64,000 bases of DNA from JAGQZY01 sp964588335. GTDB lineage: Bacteria > Bdellovibrionota > Bdellovibrionia > Bdellovibrionales > JAGQZY01. The stretch is taken from positions 334,027 to 398,026 of the forward strand of contig CAZPOV010000001.1 in NCBI GenBank assembly GCA_964588335.1, in the 5' to 3' direction. Made by a program: the position numbers and the translations under genes. The notes under the pieces were generated by a model. The model searched no databases and had not been told where the DNA came from. It worked only from the letters and a program-made list of their open reading frames with translations. Of the stretch, positions 41,086 through 49,367 are shown piece by piece. Positions within the stretch are counted from its first letter, which is position 1. The number at the start of each line of letters is the position of its first letter.

Positions 41086-41931
41086 ATGAAAGATCAGACT
41101 GTATTGCCGAAAAAGTGGACCGAGTTCCCTATAATAGCGATTGATACTGAGACAAGTGGCCAGTATCCAATGCAAGATGATTTGTGTGAGTTGGCGGCTG
41201 TTAAGACTCTCGGTGACAAGGTTATTGATACTTATCAAACTCTCGTCAAGCCGAAGCACAAGATGTCTGATTTCGTTATTGGCATTCATGGCATCACCAA
41301 TGAAATGGTGAAAGACGCTCCTCTAATCTCAGATGTCTTGCCTGATTTTTTAAAGTTTGTGGAAGAGGGTGTGATTGTTGGTCACCATTCTCCCTTTGAC
41401 CTTGGGTTTTTGGTTTATGACTTAGAGAAAATGAATTTAGCGATTCCAAGACACCCGGCCTTGTGTTCCAGTCTCATTTCACGCAACGCCATTGTTGGGC
41501 CTCCGAATCACAAACTGCAAACACTGGTGAAGTATCTTGATTTGGACGGCGGCCAAGCTCATCGTGCATTGGATGACGCCAACGCCTGTTTGCAGCTGCT
41601 TCTAAAATGTTTCAAAAGAAAAAATGTTGAAACCTTTAACGATGCTTTTCGTTTACAAGGGTCGCCATTGTGGTGGCAGGACTTTTCGTTGCAAGGCAAA
41701 GCACTGCAAAGTCAACAATGGGCGAAAGTCATCGAAGCAATTGAAGCTCAAAAGAATCTTGAGATTATTTACTCGGGAGGCTCGATGAAAGGCAAAAAAC
41801 GGGAAGTGAAGCCGGTGTCTGTTGTCTGCAGCCCAACCGGTGATTTTATGGTCGCCAGCGACCCTCAGGACCCCGATCACAATAAACGTTTCTACTTTAA
41901 AAAACTGCAAGAGGCTGAAGTTTTGCCTTAA
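41086..41931 (+). CDS. DnaQ-like exonuclease with C-terminal WYL-like domain
   Basis: A 281-residue protein. Residues 10-175 form a DEDDh 3'-5' exonuclease of the DNA polymerase III epsilon type: IIAIDTETSG (first D and E), VGHHSPFDLGFL (second D) and HRALDDANACL (H and final D). Residues 205-280 (IEAIEAQKNLEIIYSG, KREVKPVSVVCSPTGDF, RFYFKKLQEAEVL) resemble a minimal WYL domain, a ligand- or nucleic-acid-sensing module. The fusion is unusual. Its stop overlaps the stop of the convergent lspA-like gene by three bases (41929-41930 shared). Confidence 0.8.
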   Translation: MKDQTVLPKKWTEFPIIAIDTETSGQYPMQDDLCELAAVKTLGDKVIDTYQTLVKPKHKMSDFVIGIHGITNEMVKDAPLISDVLPDFLKFVEEGVIVGHHSPFDLGFLVYDLEKMNLAIPRHPALCSSLISRNAIVGPPNHKLQTLVKYLDLDGGQAHRALDDANACLQLLLKCFKRKNVETFNDAFRLQGSPLWWQDFSLQGKALQSQQWAKVIEAIEAQKNLEIIYSGGSMKGKKREVKPVSVVCSPTGDFMVASDPQDPDHNKRFYFKKLQEAEVLP

Positions 41932-42890
41932 GAGGACATCTCTTGTTTCTTGTCGCTGGCAGCCTCGGTGTTACCTTCTGGAAGAATGGGAACTGTAATG
42001 ACCTCGTTGACGGGGCGCAACTCCTTAGCGACCTTTTCCGCCAAATCCTCAAGTTCTGGAAATTCGTCACCCTTGCGGAGACGAAGACGATAATAGTTTC
42101 CATCAATATAATTGTCGATGAATCTTTCAAATGCGTAGACCGGGCCGACGATTCTATGGGAAAGCTGTTTGCCAACCATGAACAAGAAGGCTGTAAAGGC
42201 TAGACTTACCGAGCTAAAGGTTACTAAAAATGGAATCAAAAATTGATCCAACAACTTTGTATTGTTACCCATCAAATCAATCACCACGAAACGAAGAAAA
42301 GTATAGGAGAAGACTCCAGCAATTAATGAGAAGCCTAAGCCACAAGTTACCAGAATGTAACAGTAACGAAGTTGAAAGCGTGGATGGATCCAGGCGACTT
42401 TGCGCAGATTTTCTTTAGGCCAAAGATTGTCTTGATCCTTTAATAAGGCGTGACCCATCAGGTAATAACCACACCATTGCAGAAGGTCGGCTAAGTTAAA
42501 AACTCCCGTACTTAATGAGCGATTGCCAAGAATAATAAAATCAACGACATGCCCCCAGAGAGTCCGATCAATCACATTACCTAAAATCCCGCCTATCAAA
42601 ATCGACATACCAATGCGTAGACGCATCGATCGGGTCGGCAGTAGGTATTGGAAAATGACAAAAGAGAATAATAAAAAAGCTCCTCCTGTCGACAGCGAGA
42701 CAATTCGCAGCACCGGAGGTAGGTCTGAAAACAAACCAAGCATGGCCCCCTTATTGAAGTGGAGAATAATATGAAAATACTCCCAGTGAATTTGAGGTGA
42801 AGCTTGTAGTACGAGATATTTAGAGACCTGGTCAACGGCGATGACGCCAAATAATGAGCCAAGAACCCAAAAAAAGTCCTTTTTGTTCAT
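41928..42890 (-). CDS. lspA: Signal peptidase II fused to a HAMP-like module
   Basis: Removes signal peptides from prolipoproteins. Residues 1-155 are a complete LspA: four helices, VDQVSKYLV, LHFNKGAMLGLF, GGILGNVIDR, and the aspartate dyad in HVVDFIIL (Asp117) and VFNLADLLQW (Asp135). Normal LspA ends near 160; here about 165 more residues follow, with two further helices (about 173-200 and 215-238) and a HAMP-like linker (VYAFERFIDNYIDGNYYRLR, then GDEFPELEDLAEKVAKE), ending in a polar tail. It lies nine bases after a REC-GGDEF gene on the same strand. The added domain suggests signal-controlled or partner-dependent activity. Confidence 0.88.
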   Translation of the reverse strand: MNKKDFFWVLGSLFGVIAVDQVSKYLVLQASPQIHWEYFHIILHFNKGAMLGLFSDLPPVLRIVSLSTGGAFLLFSFVIFQYLLPTRSMRLRIGMSILIGGILGNVIDRTLWGHVVDFIILGNRSLSTGVFNLADLLQWCGYYLMGHALLKDQDNLWPKENLRKVAWIHPRFQLRYCYILVTCGLGFSLIAGVFSYTFLRFVVIDLMGNNTKLLDQFLIPFLVTFSSVSLAFTAFLFMVGKQLSHRIVGPVYAFERFIDNYIDGNYYRLRLRKGDEFPELEDLAEKVAKELRPVNEVITVPILPEGNTEAASDKKQEMSS

Positions 42891-42899
42891 ACTTTTATT

Positions 42900-43805
42900 T
42901 TACTGCCCGAAGTGTAATCCCACAACTGTCTGATTACGACCTCGCCGTTTAGCTTGATAAAGAGATTGATCGGCACTGATGATCAACTCGTCGACAGAGC
43001 TTGCATGCTCAGGGGCGGTTGCTACGCCTAGACTAATGCTCAGGGGATAGTTGAGATAACTCAGTTCAAGAACAGAATTTCGGATATTTTCAGCTATGGA
43101 CAAGGCTTCTGGCGAGGTGGTTTGAGGTAGAATCAAAACGAACTCGTCACCTCCATAGCGCGACAGAGAACCATTGCTGGGTGCATTGTCTTTTAATGCA
43201 ACCGCAACCACTTGTAAAAAGTTATCGCCGTCGGGATGACCAAATCGATCATTGAACTTTTTGAAATGGTCGACATCAATCATTATGAGGGAAAGATTGT
43301 CTTGGGCTTTTTTATTCTTCTCCCATTCCAGACGAATCTTTTCTTGAAAGAAGCGATGGTTGGTTAGTTGTGTGACAGGGTCCGTAATCGAGAGTTTTTG
43401 GAGACGTTCACTTTCGACCAACCGTTTGTGAATTTTATGGGCTTCCACGACTTGAATTAGAAGATGATCATTTTCCCAAGGCTTAAGAATAAACTTATGA
43501 ATATTTGCTGAATTTATTCCTTCCTCAATTGATTTTAAATCAACTTGTCCTGAAAGGAGAACACGACTGGCTGCAGGCAATTTTTTTCGAACTTTCTTTA
43601 AGAAATCGACGCCTCGATCATTTTCTAAAATATGATCGCTGATAACCACTGAAATATCTGAATTTTTTTCGACCAATTTGAAAGCCTCTGAAGTGTCTGT
43701 TGCTTTAAGAAGTTGAAAGCGGCTCCGCAAAGTCCTTTCCAAAGAATCTAGGATATTGACTTCATCATCGACACATAAAATTTTCGCTTTATTGTTTTCG
43801 GTCAT
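42900..43805 (-). CDS. Diguanylate cyclase, receiver-GGDEF
   Basis: Makes cyclic di-GMP from two GTP. Residues 1-120 are a receiver domain (ILCVDDEVNILDSLERTL, VVISDHILENDRG with the phosphate-accepting Asp, VLLSGQVD, FILKPWEND). Residues 140-301 are a GGDEF domain with DPVTQLTNHRFFQEKI, IMIDVDHFKKFND and an intact active site RYGGDEFVLILPQ. No RxxD inhibitory site is evident (LSIAENIRNS precedes the usual position). The start overlaps the peptide-binding lipoprotein gene by 17 bases, so both and the lspA fusion form one operon. Confidence 0.92.
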   Translation of the reverse strand: MTENNKAKILCVDDEVNILDSLERTLRSRFQLLKATDTSEAFKLVEKNSDISVVISDHILENDRGVDFLKKVRKKLPAASRVLLSGQVDLKSIEEGINSANIHKFILKPWENDHLLIQVVEAHKIHKRLVESERLQKLSITDPVTQLTNHRFFQEKIRLEWEKNKKAQDNLSLIMIDVDHFKKFNDRFGHPDGDNFLQVVAVALKDNAPSNGSLSRYGGDEFVLILPQTTSPEALSIAENIRNSVLELSYLNYPLSISLGVATAPEHASSVDELIISADQSLYQAKRRGRNQTVVGLHFGQ

Positions 43806-45306
43806 CTTCTTTGTATACTTTCGTTAAAGATCCGAAATCACCATTGATCGGCAATTCATAGTTTTTAACACGACGATGGACAATGGCGACTTGTTTTTCG
43901 TACCACAGAGGAATGGTGGGAAGTTCATCAAAAACAATTTCTTGAGCCTCCCGATACAGTGACTTTCGCTTTTCCACATCAGGCTCGCGGAAGGCTTTGT
44001 CAACAATGGCATCAAACTTAGGGTTATTGTAATAGCCTCGATTTCTGCCTGGGGGAGTCATTTTAGAATGCAATGATATTCTGTATATATCAGGGTCGTT
44101 AATTCCCACCCACTTCATGATTGCGATATCAAATTTGCCGGTGCGAATATCTTCGTAATAAGTGCCCCATTCGTAAGTTTGCTGTTCCACAGGCAGTCCC
44201 ATGGATTTCAGCTGATGGGTGATCACCCGTCCCTTGGCAACTGCTTCTTGAGTGTTTGATGTTTTTAAAATAATTGTTTCGCCTTTAAATTGAGAGAAGA
44301 TACGTTTGATCTCTTTTTTGGAAAGAGGATTGTATTTTAGGTCAGGATGGTGAAAAGGATTAATTTTTGTGACGATGGATGTTGCTTCATCGGCAAAGCC
44401 CTCCAACGTGTATTGAATTAGATCTTTGCGATCAATGGACGAGCTTATGGCTTGTCTCACTTCTTTTTTTGATAATAAAGGGTGGCGGAGATTCAAGAGA
44501 ACATAATTTGTTGATAAGCCCGGTGCGACAACAACATTGAAATCCTTTTCTTTCTCGAAGAATCGAATTTTTGAGAACGGTACATCAGACTGAATAATAT
44601 CGATTTTCCCTTTGTACATCTTCTGGAACCGGGTGTTCGAATCTTTTATAATTTTAAATTGAATATTCTTGGTTTTGGCGGTTTCACCGACGAAATGATT
44701 GAAGCGGGTTAAATAAACGTTTTTTATGTCTTTCTTAATAAACTTAAAGGGGCCTGTGCCAATAGGCTTGGCGTAAAAGTCGTCTCCGGCTTTTTCAACG
44801 ATCTGCTTCGGTAAAAGTTTTAAAGTCGGTAAGTCTTGTATAAAAGGAGCCGAAAAGCTTTCTAGATGGAGTTTTAGGATGCCCCCCGTTTCTGGGTTGT
44901 AAGTCACCTGGACGTCTTTAATAATTGAAAATTGCGGAGCAAACGGAGAACGCCCTTTACGATATTCATTGACCGAAAATAAAAAGTCCTCAGCCGTTGC
45001 AAAGTCTCCGTTATGAAACTGGATTCCTGGCTTTAATTTGAACTCATAAAGTCCATCTTTGTAGGTCCATGATTCAGCGAGAACACCTTCAAACTCTAGT
45101 TTTGAGTTCAATTGTATTAGAGATGAAAAGATGAGACGACCAATACGTTGACCGCTGGCATCAGTGGCATATCGGGGGTCTAGGGTTTTCGGTTCACTGC
45201 TCAGAGCAAACACAATCGTGTCGGTGGCCGGGGGCTCACTCCAGTAGCAGCCAATCAGAAAAACCGGAAGTATAAAATAAAGAATTCTAGAGCTTAGGCC
45301 TAACAT
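43789..45306 (-). CDS. Peptide-binding lipoprotein (SBP family 5)
   Basis: A 505-residue solute-binding protein of ABC transporters for oligopeptides or nickel. It is a lipoprotein (signal, lipobox FLIGC, Cys at residue 20). The family is shown by FALSSEPKTLDPRYATDAS, LAESWTYKDGLYEFKLKPGIQFHNG, KPIGTGPFKFIK and a C-terminal ELPTIPLWYEKQVAIV. No permease or ATPase genes lie beside it; instead its 3' end overlaps a diguanylate cyclase gene. It could therefore act as a sensor as much as a transporter, which is inference. Confidence 0.9.
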   Translation of the reverse strand: MLGLSSRILYFILPVFLIGCYWSEPPATDTIVFALSSEPKTLDPRYATDASGQRIGRLIFSSLIQLNSKLEFEGVLAESWTYKDGLYEFKLKPGIQFHNGDFATAEDFLFSVNEYRKGRSPFAPQFSIIKDVQVTYNPETGGILKLHLESFSAPFIQDLPTLKLLPKQIVEKAGDDFYAKPIGTGPFKFIKKDIKNVYLTRFNHFVGETAKTKNIQFKIIKDSNTRFQKMYKGKIDIIQSDVPFSKIRFFEKEKDFNVVVAPGLSTNYVLLNLRHPLLSKKEVRQAISSSIDRKDLIQYTLEGFADEATSIVTKINPFHHPDLKYNPLSKKEIKRIFSQFKGETIILKTSNTQEAVAKGRVITHQLKSMGLPVEQQTYEWGTYYEDIRTGKFDIAIMKWVGINDPDIYRISLHSKMTPPGRNRGYYNNPKFDAIVDKAFREPDVEKRKSLYREAQEIVFDELPTIPLWYEKQVAIVHRRVKNYELPINGDFGSLTKVYKEDDRKQ

Positions 45307-45396
45307 CGAGGCTTAATAGTACCGTTAGCATTGACCTCTGTCTAAAGAATTTTACAATGATAGGACGAGTTCAATTCTCTTACCCTCGAGGAGTCT

Positions 45397-46806
45397 ATGC
45401 TTATCCTGAATCTGGTTTTTAGTTTAGCTTTTGCAATATCCAATGCTGAGTTTACCTGGCCGACATCTGCTGAAGTGATCATTAAAAAAGAGATCCGATC
45501 TGTTGATGCTGAACCGCAAAATTTTGGTATTTGGGTGAAACGAGGAAATGATGTCGCTGAGCTCAACAGTGATAAACAATTTGTTCCCGCATCGTTATCG
45601 AAGATACCAACAGCACTGACATTTTTGAATGAAGTCAGTATGGATCATCGATTCAAAACCTGGGTTTACCATACTGGTGAAATCAAAGGGGGTGTTTTGC
45701 ATGGAGACTTATACTTGAAAGGCGGAGGCGACCCTACTTTTGTCACCGAATCAATGTGGCTTCTTGTCAATAAACTGAATCGAGACAACATCAGTAAAAT
45801 CGATGGGCAACTGTTTGTCGATGAAAGTTACTTTGATACCGACTACTACTCTGAAGGGCGTCAAAAACGAAGGGTGGATCGGGCTTATGACGCTCCAGTG
45901 AGCGCCTTGTCATACAATTGGAATTCAATTTCAATTTACGTTCGACCCGGCGACAAGACAGGCGATGCCGCTAGAGTCTACACTCAGCCGGATTTGCCAA
46001 TTATAGAAATTGTTAACAAAGCAAAAACCAAGGGCAGTGGTAAAACCTCTTTGCAAGTCAAAAGACTTTTGAAGGGTGATAAGATTATTATTGATGTGAG
46101 AGGGGCGATCCCAAAAAGCAAAGATGAAAAGGCGTTTTATAAAAGTATTGGCGATGCGGCCCTGTGGACAGGTGTTACTTTCAAAAAAATGTTGAATCAA
46201 GCAGGAATCGTCTATTCCGGTTCGGTTAAAAAAGCACAGACGCCGGCATCTGCAAAGCAGCTGATTGAGCATGAAAGTTGGAGCGTCCCACGCATTATGG
46301 CGGCTCTCTCAAAGTTTTCAAATAATTTTGTAGCAGAAATGATGACAAAACATTTGGGAGTCAAACCTGGCTCTCCTGGAAATATTGATGACGGTCTTTC
46401 TAAAATTGTCGCATTTTTAAAATCTAAAAAATGGCCAGAATCACATTTTACATTTGAAAATCCATCGGGTTTCACCAGACGTAACAAAATGCGTGCGGAC
46501 CTTTTAGGTCAACTTTTGGAAGAGGCAAGAAAAGATTTTGACTCGGCACCAGAGTTTATGGCCTCGTTGCCAATTAGTGGAACCGATGGAACATTAAAGT
46601 CACGCATGAAGCAGACCATGCGCGGAAAGGTGCGTGCGAAAACTGGCTACCTTAGCGGTGTGGTCGGGCTTGCTGGGTTTATGGAGACGCGTTCGGGAGG
46701 AGAGCCCATCACCTTTGTCTTTATGTACAATGGTCCCTATAAAAAAGATTGGGAAGTTCGAGCCATGTTCAATCGTCTGTTGTGGCGCCTTTACCAGAAA
46801 TCTTAA
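45397..46806 (+). CDS. dacB: D-alanyl-D-alanine carboxypeptidase/endopeptidase (PBP4 type)
   Basis: A periplasmic penicillin-binding protein that trims or cuts peptidoglycan cross-links. The 469-residue protein has a signal peptide (1-17) and the three active-site motifs: SxxK in PASLSKIPTAL (Ser66, Lys69), SxN in KFSNNFVAEM and KTG in RAKTGYLSGV. The large insert with the LYLKGGGDPTF and DESYFD segments is typical of PBP4. In Bdellovibrio-type bacteria such enzymes help enter prey, but that role cannot be read from this sequence. GAGGAG precedes the ATG. Confidence 0.93.
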   Translation: MLILNLVFSLAFAISNAEFTWPTSAEVIIKKEIRSVDAEPQNFGIWVKRGNDVAELNSDKQFVPASLSKIPTALTFLNEVSMDHRFKTWVYHTGEIKGGVLHGDLYLKGGGDPTFVTESMWLLVNKLNRDNISKIDGQLFVDESYFDTDYYSEGRQKRRVDRAYDAPVSALSYNWNSISIYVRPGDKTGDAARVYTQPDLPIIEIVNKAKTKGSGKTSLQVKRLLKGDKIIIDVRGAIPKSKDEKAFYKSIGDAALWTGVTFKKMLNQAGIVYSGSVKKAQTPASAKQLIEHESWSVPRIMAALSKFSNNFVAEMMTKHLGVKPGSPGNIDDGLSKIVAFLKSKKWPESHFTFENPSGFTRRNKMRADLLGQLLEEARKDFDSAPEFMASLPISGTDGTLKSRMKQTMRGKVRAKTGYLSGVVGLAGFMETRSGGEPITFVFMYNGPYKKDWEVRAMFNRLLWRLYQKS

Positions 46807-46901
46807 AGTTGTCTTTCAGTTTTTGGTCAAGGAATCTTAACCAGATCTCATTTGGACCGACGATGAAGTCTTTGATTTCATAAATTTCAATCGGGGGAGA
46901 T

Positions 46902-48290
46902 ATGGCTGTTAAAAGACGAGTTTTTGTTAAATGGGGATTTTTATCATCAATCATCATACCTTGGGCTCGGACATTACCAGCCAAGTCACAAACACCGAGA
47001 GCCAACGCAGGTTCGCCAACAGCAGTGACCTTGTCGATTTTGCAAGGGGCGACCGATGAAACCAGCACGCAATTTTCAGTCTTACATGATAAAAACAGAC
47101 CCCTGTCTTTTTTCGTAAAAGACTCTGAGAATCAAACTATTTTTCCGTCGATGGTGGAAACCATTGAAAAAACCAATCATCCTCTCTGTTTGTCAAAGCC
47201 CGTTTTCACAGGTCTGTCACTGAATAGAGACTATCAGTTGCTCGTCATAGACGCTGATCAAACTCTGTTACAAGAACGCATATTTCGAACATTGGATCTG
47301 GAAAATCAAAAACTCAAATTTGCCGTGGCTTCATGTATGGACGACGAGCAACACCAGCCCGAAATCTGGCAAGATATGATACAGCAAAAGCCTGATTTTA
47401 TTTTATTTGTTGGAGATAGTGTTTATGCGGATCGCAACCGCGGAGAAGAAGACCGAGCCGCCGCCGATCCTGAGCAATTATGGAGACGCTTTTGTCAAGC
47501 CAGACAGACCTTGGAGATATATAACTCTAAAAGATTGATCCCCATCTTGGCGACCTGGGACGATCATGATTTTGGCGCAAATGACACAGGAGACTCTTAT
47601 CCCTTCATACAGGAGTCGCAGAAAAACTTCCTCGATTTTTTTGCTCAGGACGAAAGATACTGCCGAGGTCTAGTTCGAGGTCCCGGCGTGAGTTCGGCTT
47701 TCCTGGCTGGAGACCAACTTTTTATCTTGCTCGACAATCGGTCTTACCGGCGAAAAGGAGCGTCGAGCGATGACAATGGTCATTGGGGAAGTGAGCAGAT
47801 GCAATGGATCTTTGATCTTTTAACTTCTCACCAAGGATTTGTCTGGTTTTGTAATGGCTCGCAAGTTTTTCCCAAGATGCTCTTCAAAGAATCTGTTTCA
47901 AAAGAACACCCGGCCAATCTACAGAAGCTTGTTGAATTTATTAAAAATCGAAAGAATCTTGTCGCCTTCATTTCTGGAGATGTCCATTTTAGCGAACTGT
48001 CACAACTTGAGAGTAGTGAATTAGGATATCGGTCTTACGAAATCACTTCGAGTTCTATCCATTCATTAAGTTTTCCTGGGGTTCCGGATATTATTCCAAA
48101 CAAAAGCCGAATAGCCGCCACTGGAAAAAGGAATTACCTGCTGGTAGAATCATTGTTTTATGGTCAAGGACTGGAGTTTCAAGTTAGCAGTCGATCTGAA
48201 AACAACCGTATTAATTTTAATAAAAACTTACAGATAGCATGGTCAGTCTCGTCCTGCGTGCATCTGTTAAAAACAGAATCGAATTGTTAA
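46902..48290 (+). CDS. phoD: PhoD-like metallophosphatase
   Basis: A 462-residue protein of the PhoD/alkaline phosphatase D group. The N-terminus KRRVFVKWGFLSSII resembles a twin-arginine signal, as usual for these exported, metal-loaded enzymes. Metal-binding motifs are seen as ASCMDDEQH, ILFVGDSVYAD, ILATWDDHDFGANDTG, and GDVHFSELSQ. Likely a calcium- or iron-dependent phosphodiesterase/phosphatase in the periplasm. GGGGGAG precedes the ATG. It is 96 bases after dacB. Confidence 0.88.
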   Translation: MAVKRRVFVKWGFLSSIIIPWARTLPAKSQTPRANAGSPTAVTLSILQGATDETSTQFSVLHDKNRPLSFFVKDSENQTIFPSMVETIEKTNHPLCLSKPVFTGLSLNRDYQLLVIDADQTLLQERIFRTLDLENQKLKFAVASCMDDEQHQPEIWQDMIQQKPDFILFVGDSVYADRNRGEEDRAAADPEQLWRRFCQARQTLEIYNSKRLIPILATWDDHDFGANDTGDSYPFIQESQKNFLDFFAQDERYCRGLVRGPGVSSAFLAGDQLFILLDNRSYRRKGASSDDNGHWGSEQMQWIFDLLTSHQGFVWFCNGSQVFPKMLFKESVSKEHPANLQKLVEFIKNRKNLVAFISGDVHFSELSQLESSELGYRSYEITSSSIHSLSFPGVPDIIPNKSRIAATGKRNYLLVESLFYGQGLEFQVSSRSENNRINFNKNLQIAWSVSSCVHLLKTESNC

Positions 48291-48390
48291 AGAAAATTCA
48301 CATTCAATTGAATAAATAGTTAGGTATGATCAAGCCCTTTTCACTATAGTTATAGAGCACTAAGATTTGGCACACCCCCGAGGAGGGATC

Positions 48391-48726
48391 TTGAGTTTAA
48401 GTCGAAAAATCATTTTAGTCGTTATGGTAATGGGCTTGATGTACTATATCGATCCCAGTCGAGCCGACGATAGATTGAAATCTTTTAAACCAGAGACGGT
48501 CGAACGACCCATCAAACCCGAACCCGAAGCTTTACAATGGGGGCAAGAGCTGGAAGCCTCTGACAATCTATGCAACGTCGATAGTATGATTGAAAATGGT
48601 CAACGCAATGATCTTTGCGAATCGTCAGATTTGGAAAGTTCTCCAGTCAAAAAGAAATTGCCCAGCCAAGAGGCTCGCCTCAATCGGGAAGATGATCCCC
48701 AACATTTTAAAATTAAGAAAAGATAG
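48391..48726 (+). CDS. Small secreted protein of unknown function
   Basis: A 111-residue protein that I do not recognise. The start is TTG at 48391, four bases after AGGAGG; the upstream frame to 48367 lacks a site. It has a signal peptide (LSRKIILVVMVMGLMYYI, cleavage near SRA-D) and a polar mature part with two cysteines (NLCNVDS, DLCESSD), prolines and a basic end (HFKIKKR). It is 15 bases before the PmtA-like methyltransferase. Confidence 0.65.
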   Translation: MSLSRKIILVVMVMGLMYYIDPSRADDRLKSFKPETVERPIKPEPEALQWGQELEASDNLCNVDSMIENGQRNDLCESSDLESSPVKKKLPSQEARLNREDDPQHFKIKKR

Positions 48727-48740
48727 AGGAGTTTTTGAAT

Positions 48741-49331
48741 ATGTCGGAATCAGGTTTGAAAAAGCCTCTGTCTTATGGTCAGTTTCTTCGTGGTGTTCTA
48801 CGAGATCCGAAAGGTTTCAGCACTATTTTTCCCACCGGGGAGGAAGTCACTTCAACACTCAGTGAATTAGGGCGAGTGCCACAGAGTAATTCCATTCTAG
48901 AACTGGGTGTCGGATCGGGTGCTATTACGACGCGATTGATTCATGAAAAGAGACCAGAGGCAAGATTTGTGGGCCTTGAGAAGAATATTGAATTGGCAAA
49001 TAAACTCAATAAGAAATGGAACGGAGTCGAAATTAAATGCGGCGATGCCAGCAATCTGTCGGCAAGTGTTGGTGATGAAAGTTTCGATACAATAATCGCC
49101 TCTCTCCCGTGGACACAGTTTACTGATCAGGAACTGCGGACGATCTTTAATGAATCTACAAAACATCTGAATAGCGGCGGAGTCTTGGTATTTTTTATTT
49201 GCCTGCATGTTCTGTATTTGCCTCCGGGCCAAAATGTGATGCGTCTTTTCGAGGAAACATCACTAGACATCATTAATAAAAAGTTTGTCTTTAGTAATCT
49301 TCCACCTGTCTGTATTTTTCAAGCTGGTTAA
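48741..49331 (+). CDS. SAM-dependent methyltransferase (PmtA/KsgA-like)
   Basis: A 196-residue class I methyltransferase. It has SAM motif ILELGVGSGAITTRL, acidic partner FVGLEKNIEL, KCGDASNL and the motif-IV region IIASLPWTQF, followed by NLPPVCIFQ at the end. The TTF/SLPW loop and the final NLPP segment are like phosphatidylethanolamine N-methyltransferase PmtA, so a membrane lipid is the likely substrate. Small rRNA methylases of the KsgA type share the fold. The start ATG 48741 has AGAGGAG nine bases upstream. Confidence 0.72.
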   Translation: MSESGLKKPLSYGQFLRGVLRDPKGFSTIFPTGEEVTSTLSELGRVPQSNSILELGVGSGAITTRLIHEKRPEARFVGLEKNIELANKLNKKWNGVEIKCGDASNLSASVGDESFDTIIASLPWTQFTDQELRTIFNESTKHLNSGGVLVFFICLHVLYLPPGQNVMRLFEETSLDIINKKFVFSNLPPVCIFQAG

Positions 49332-49367
49332 TTTCGTTAAACAGAAACAACAACAAAGGTTGGTATC

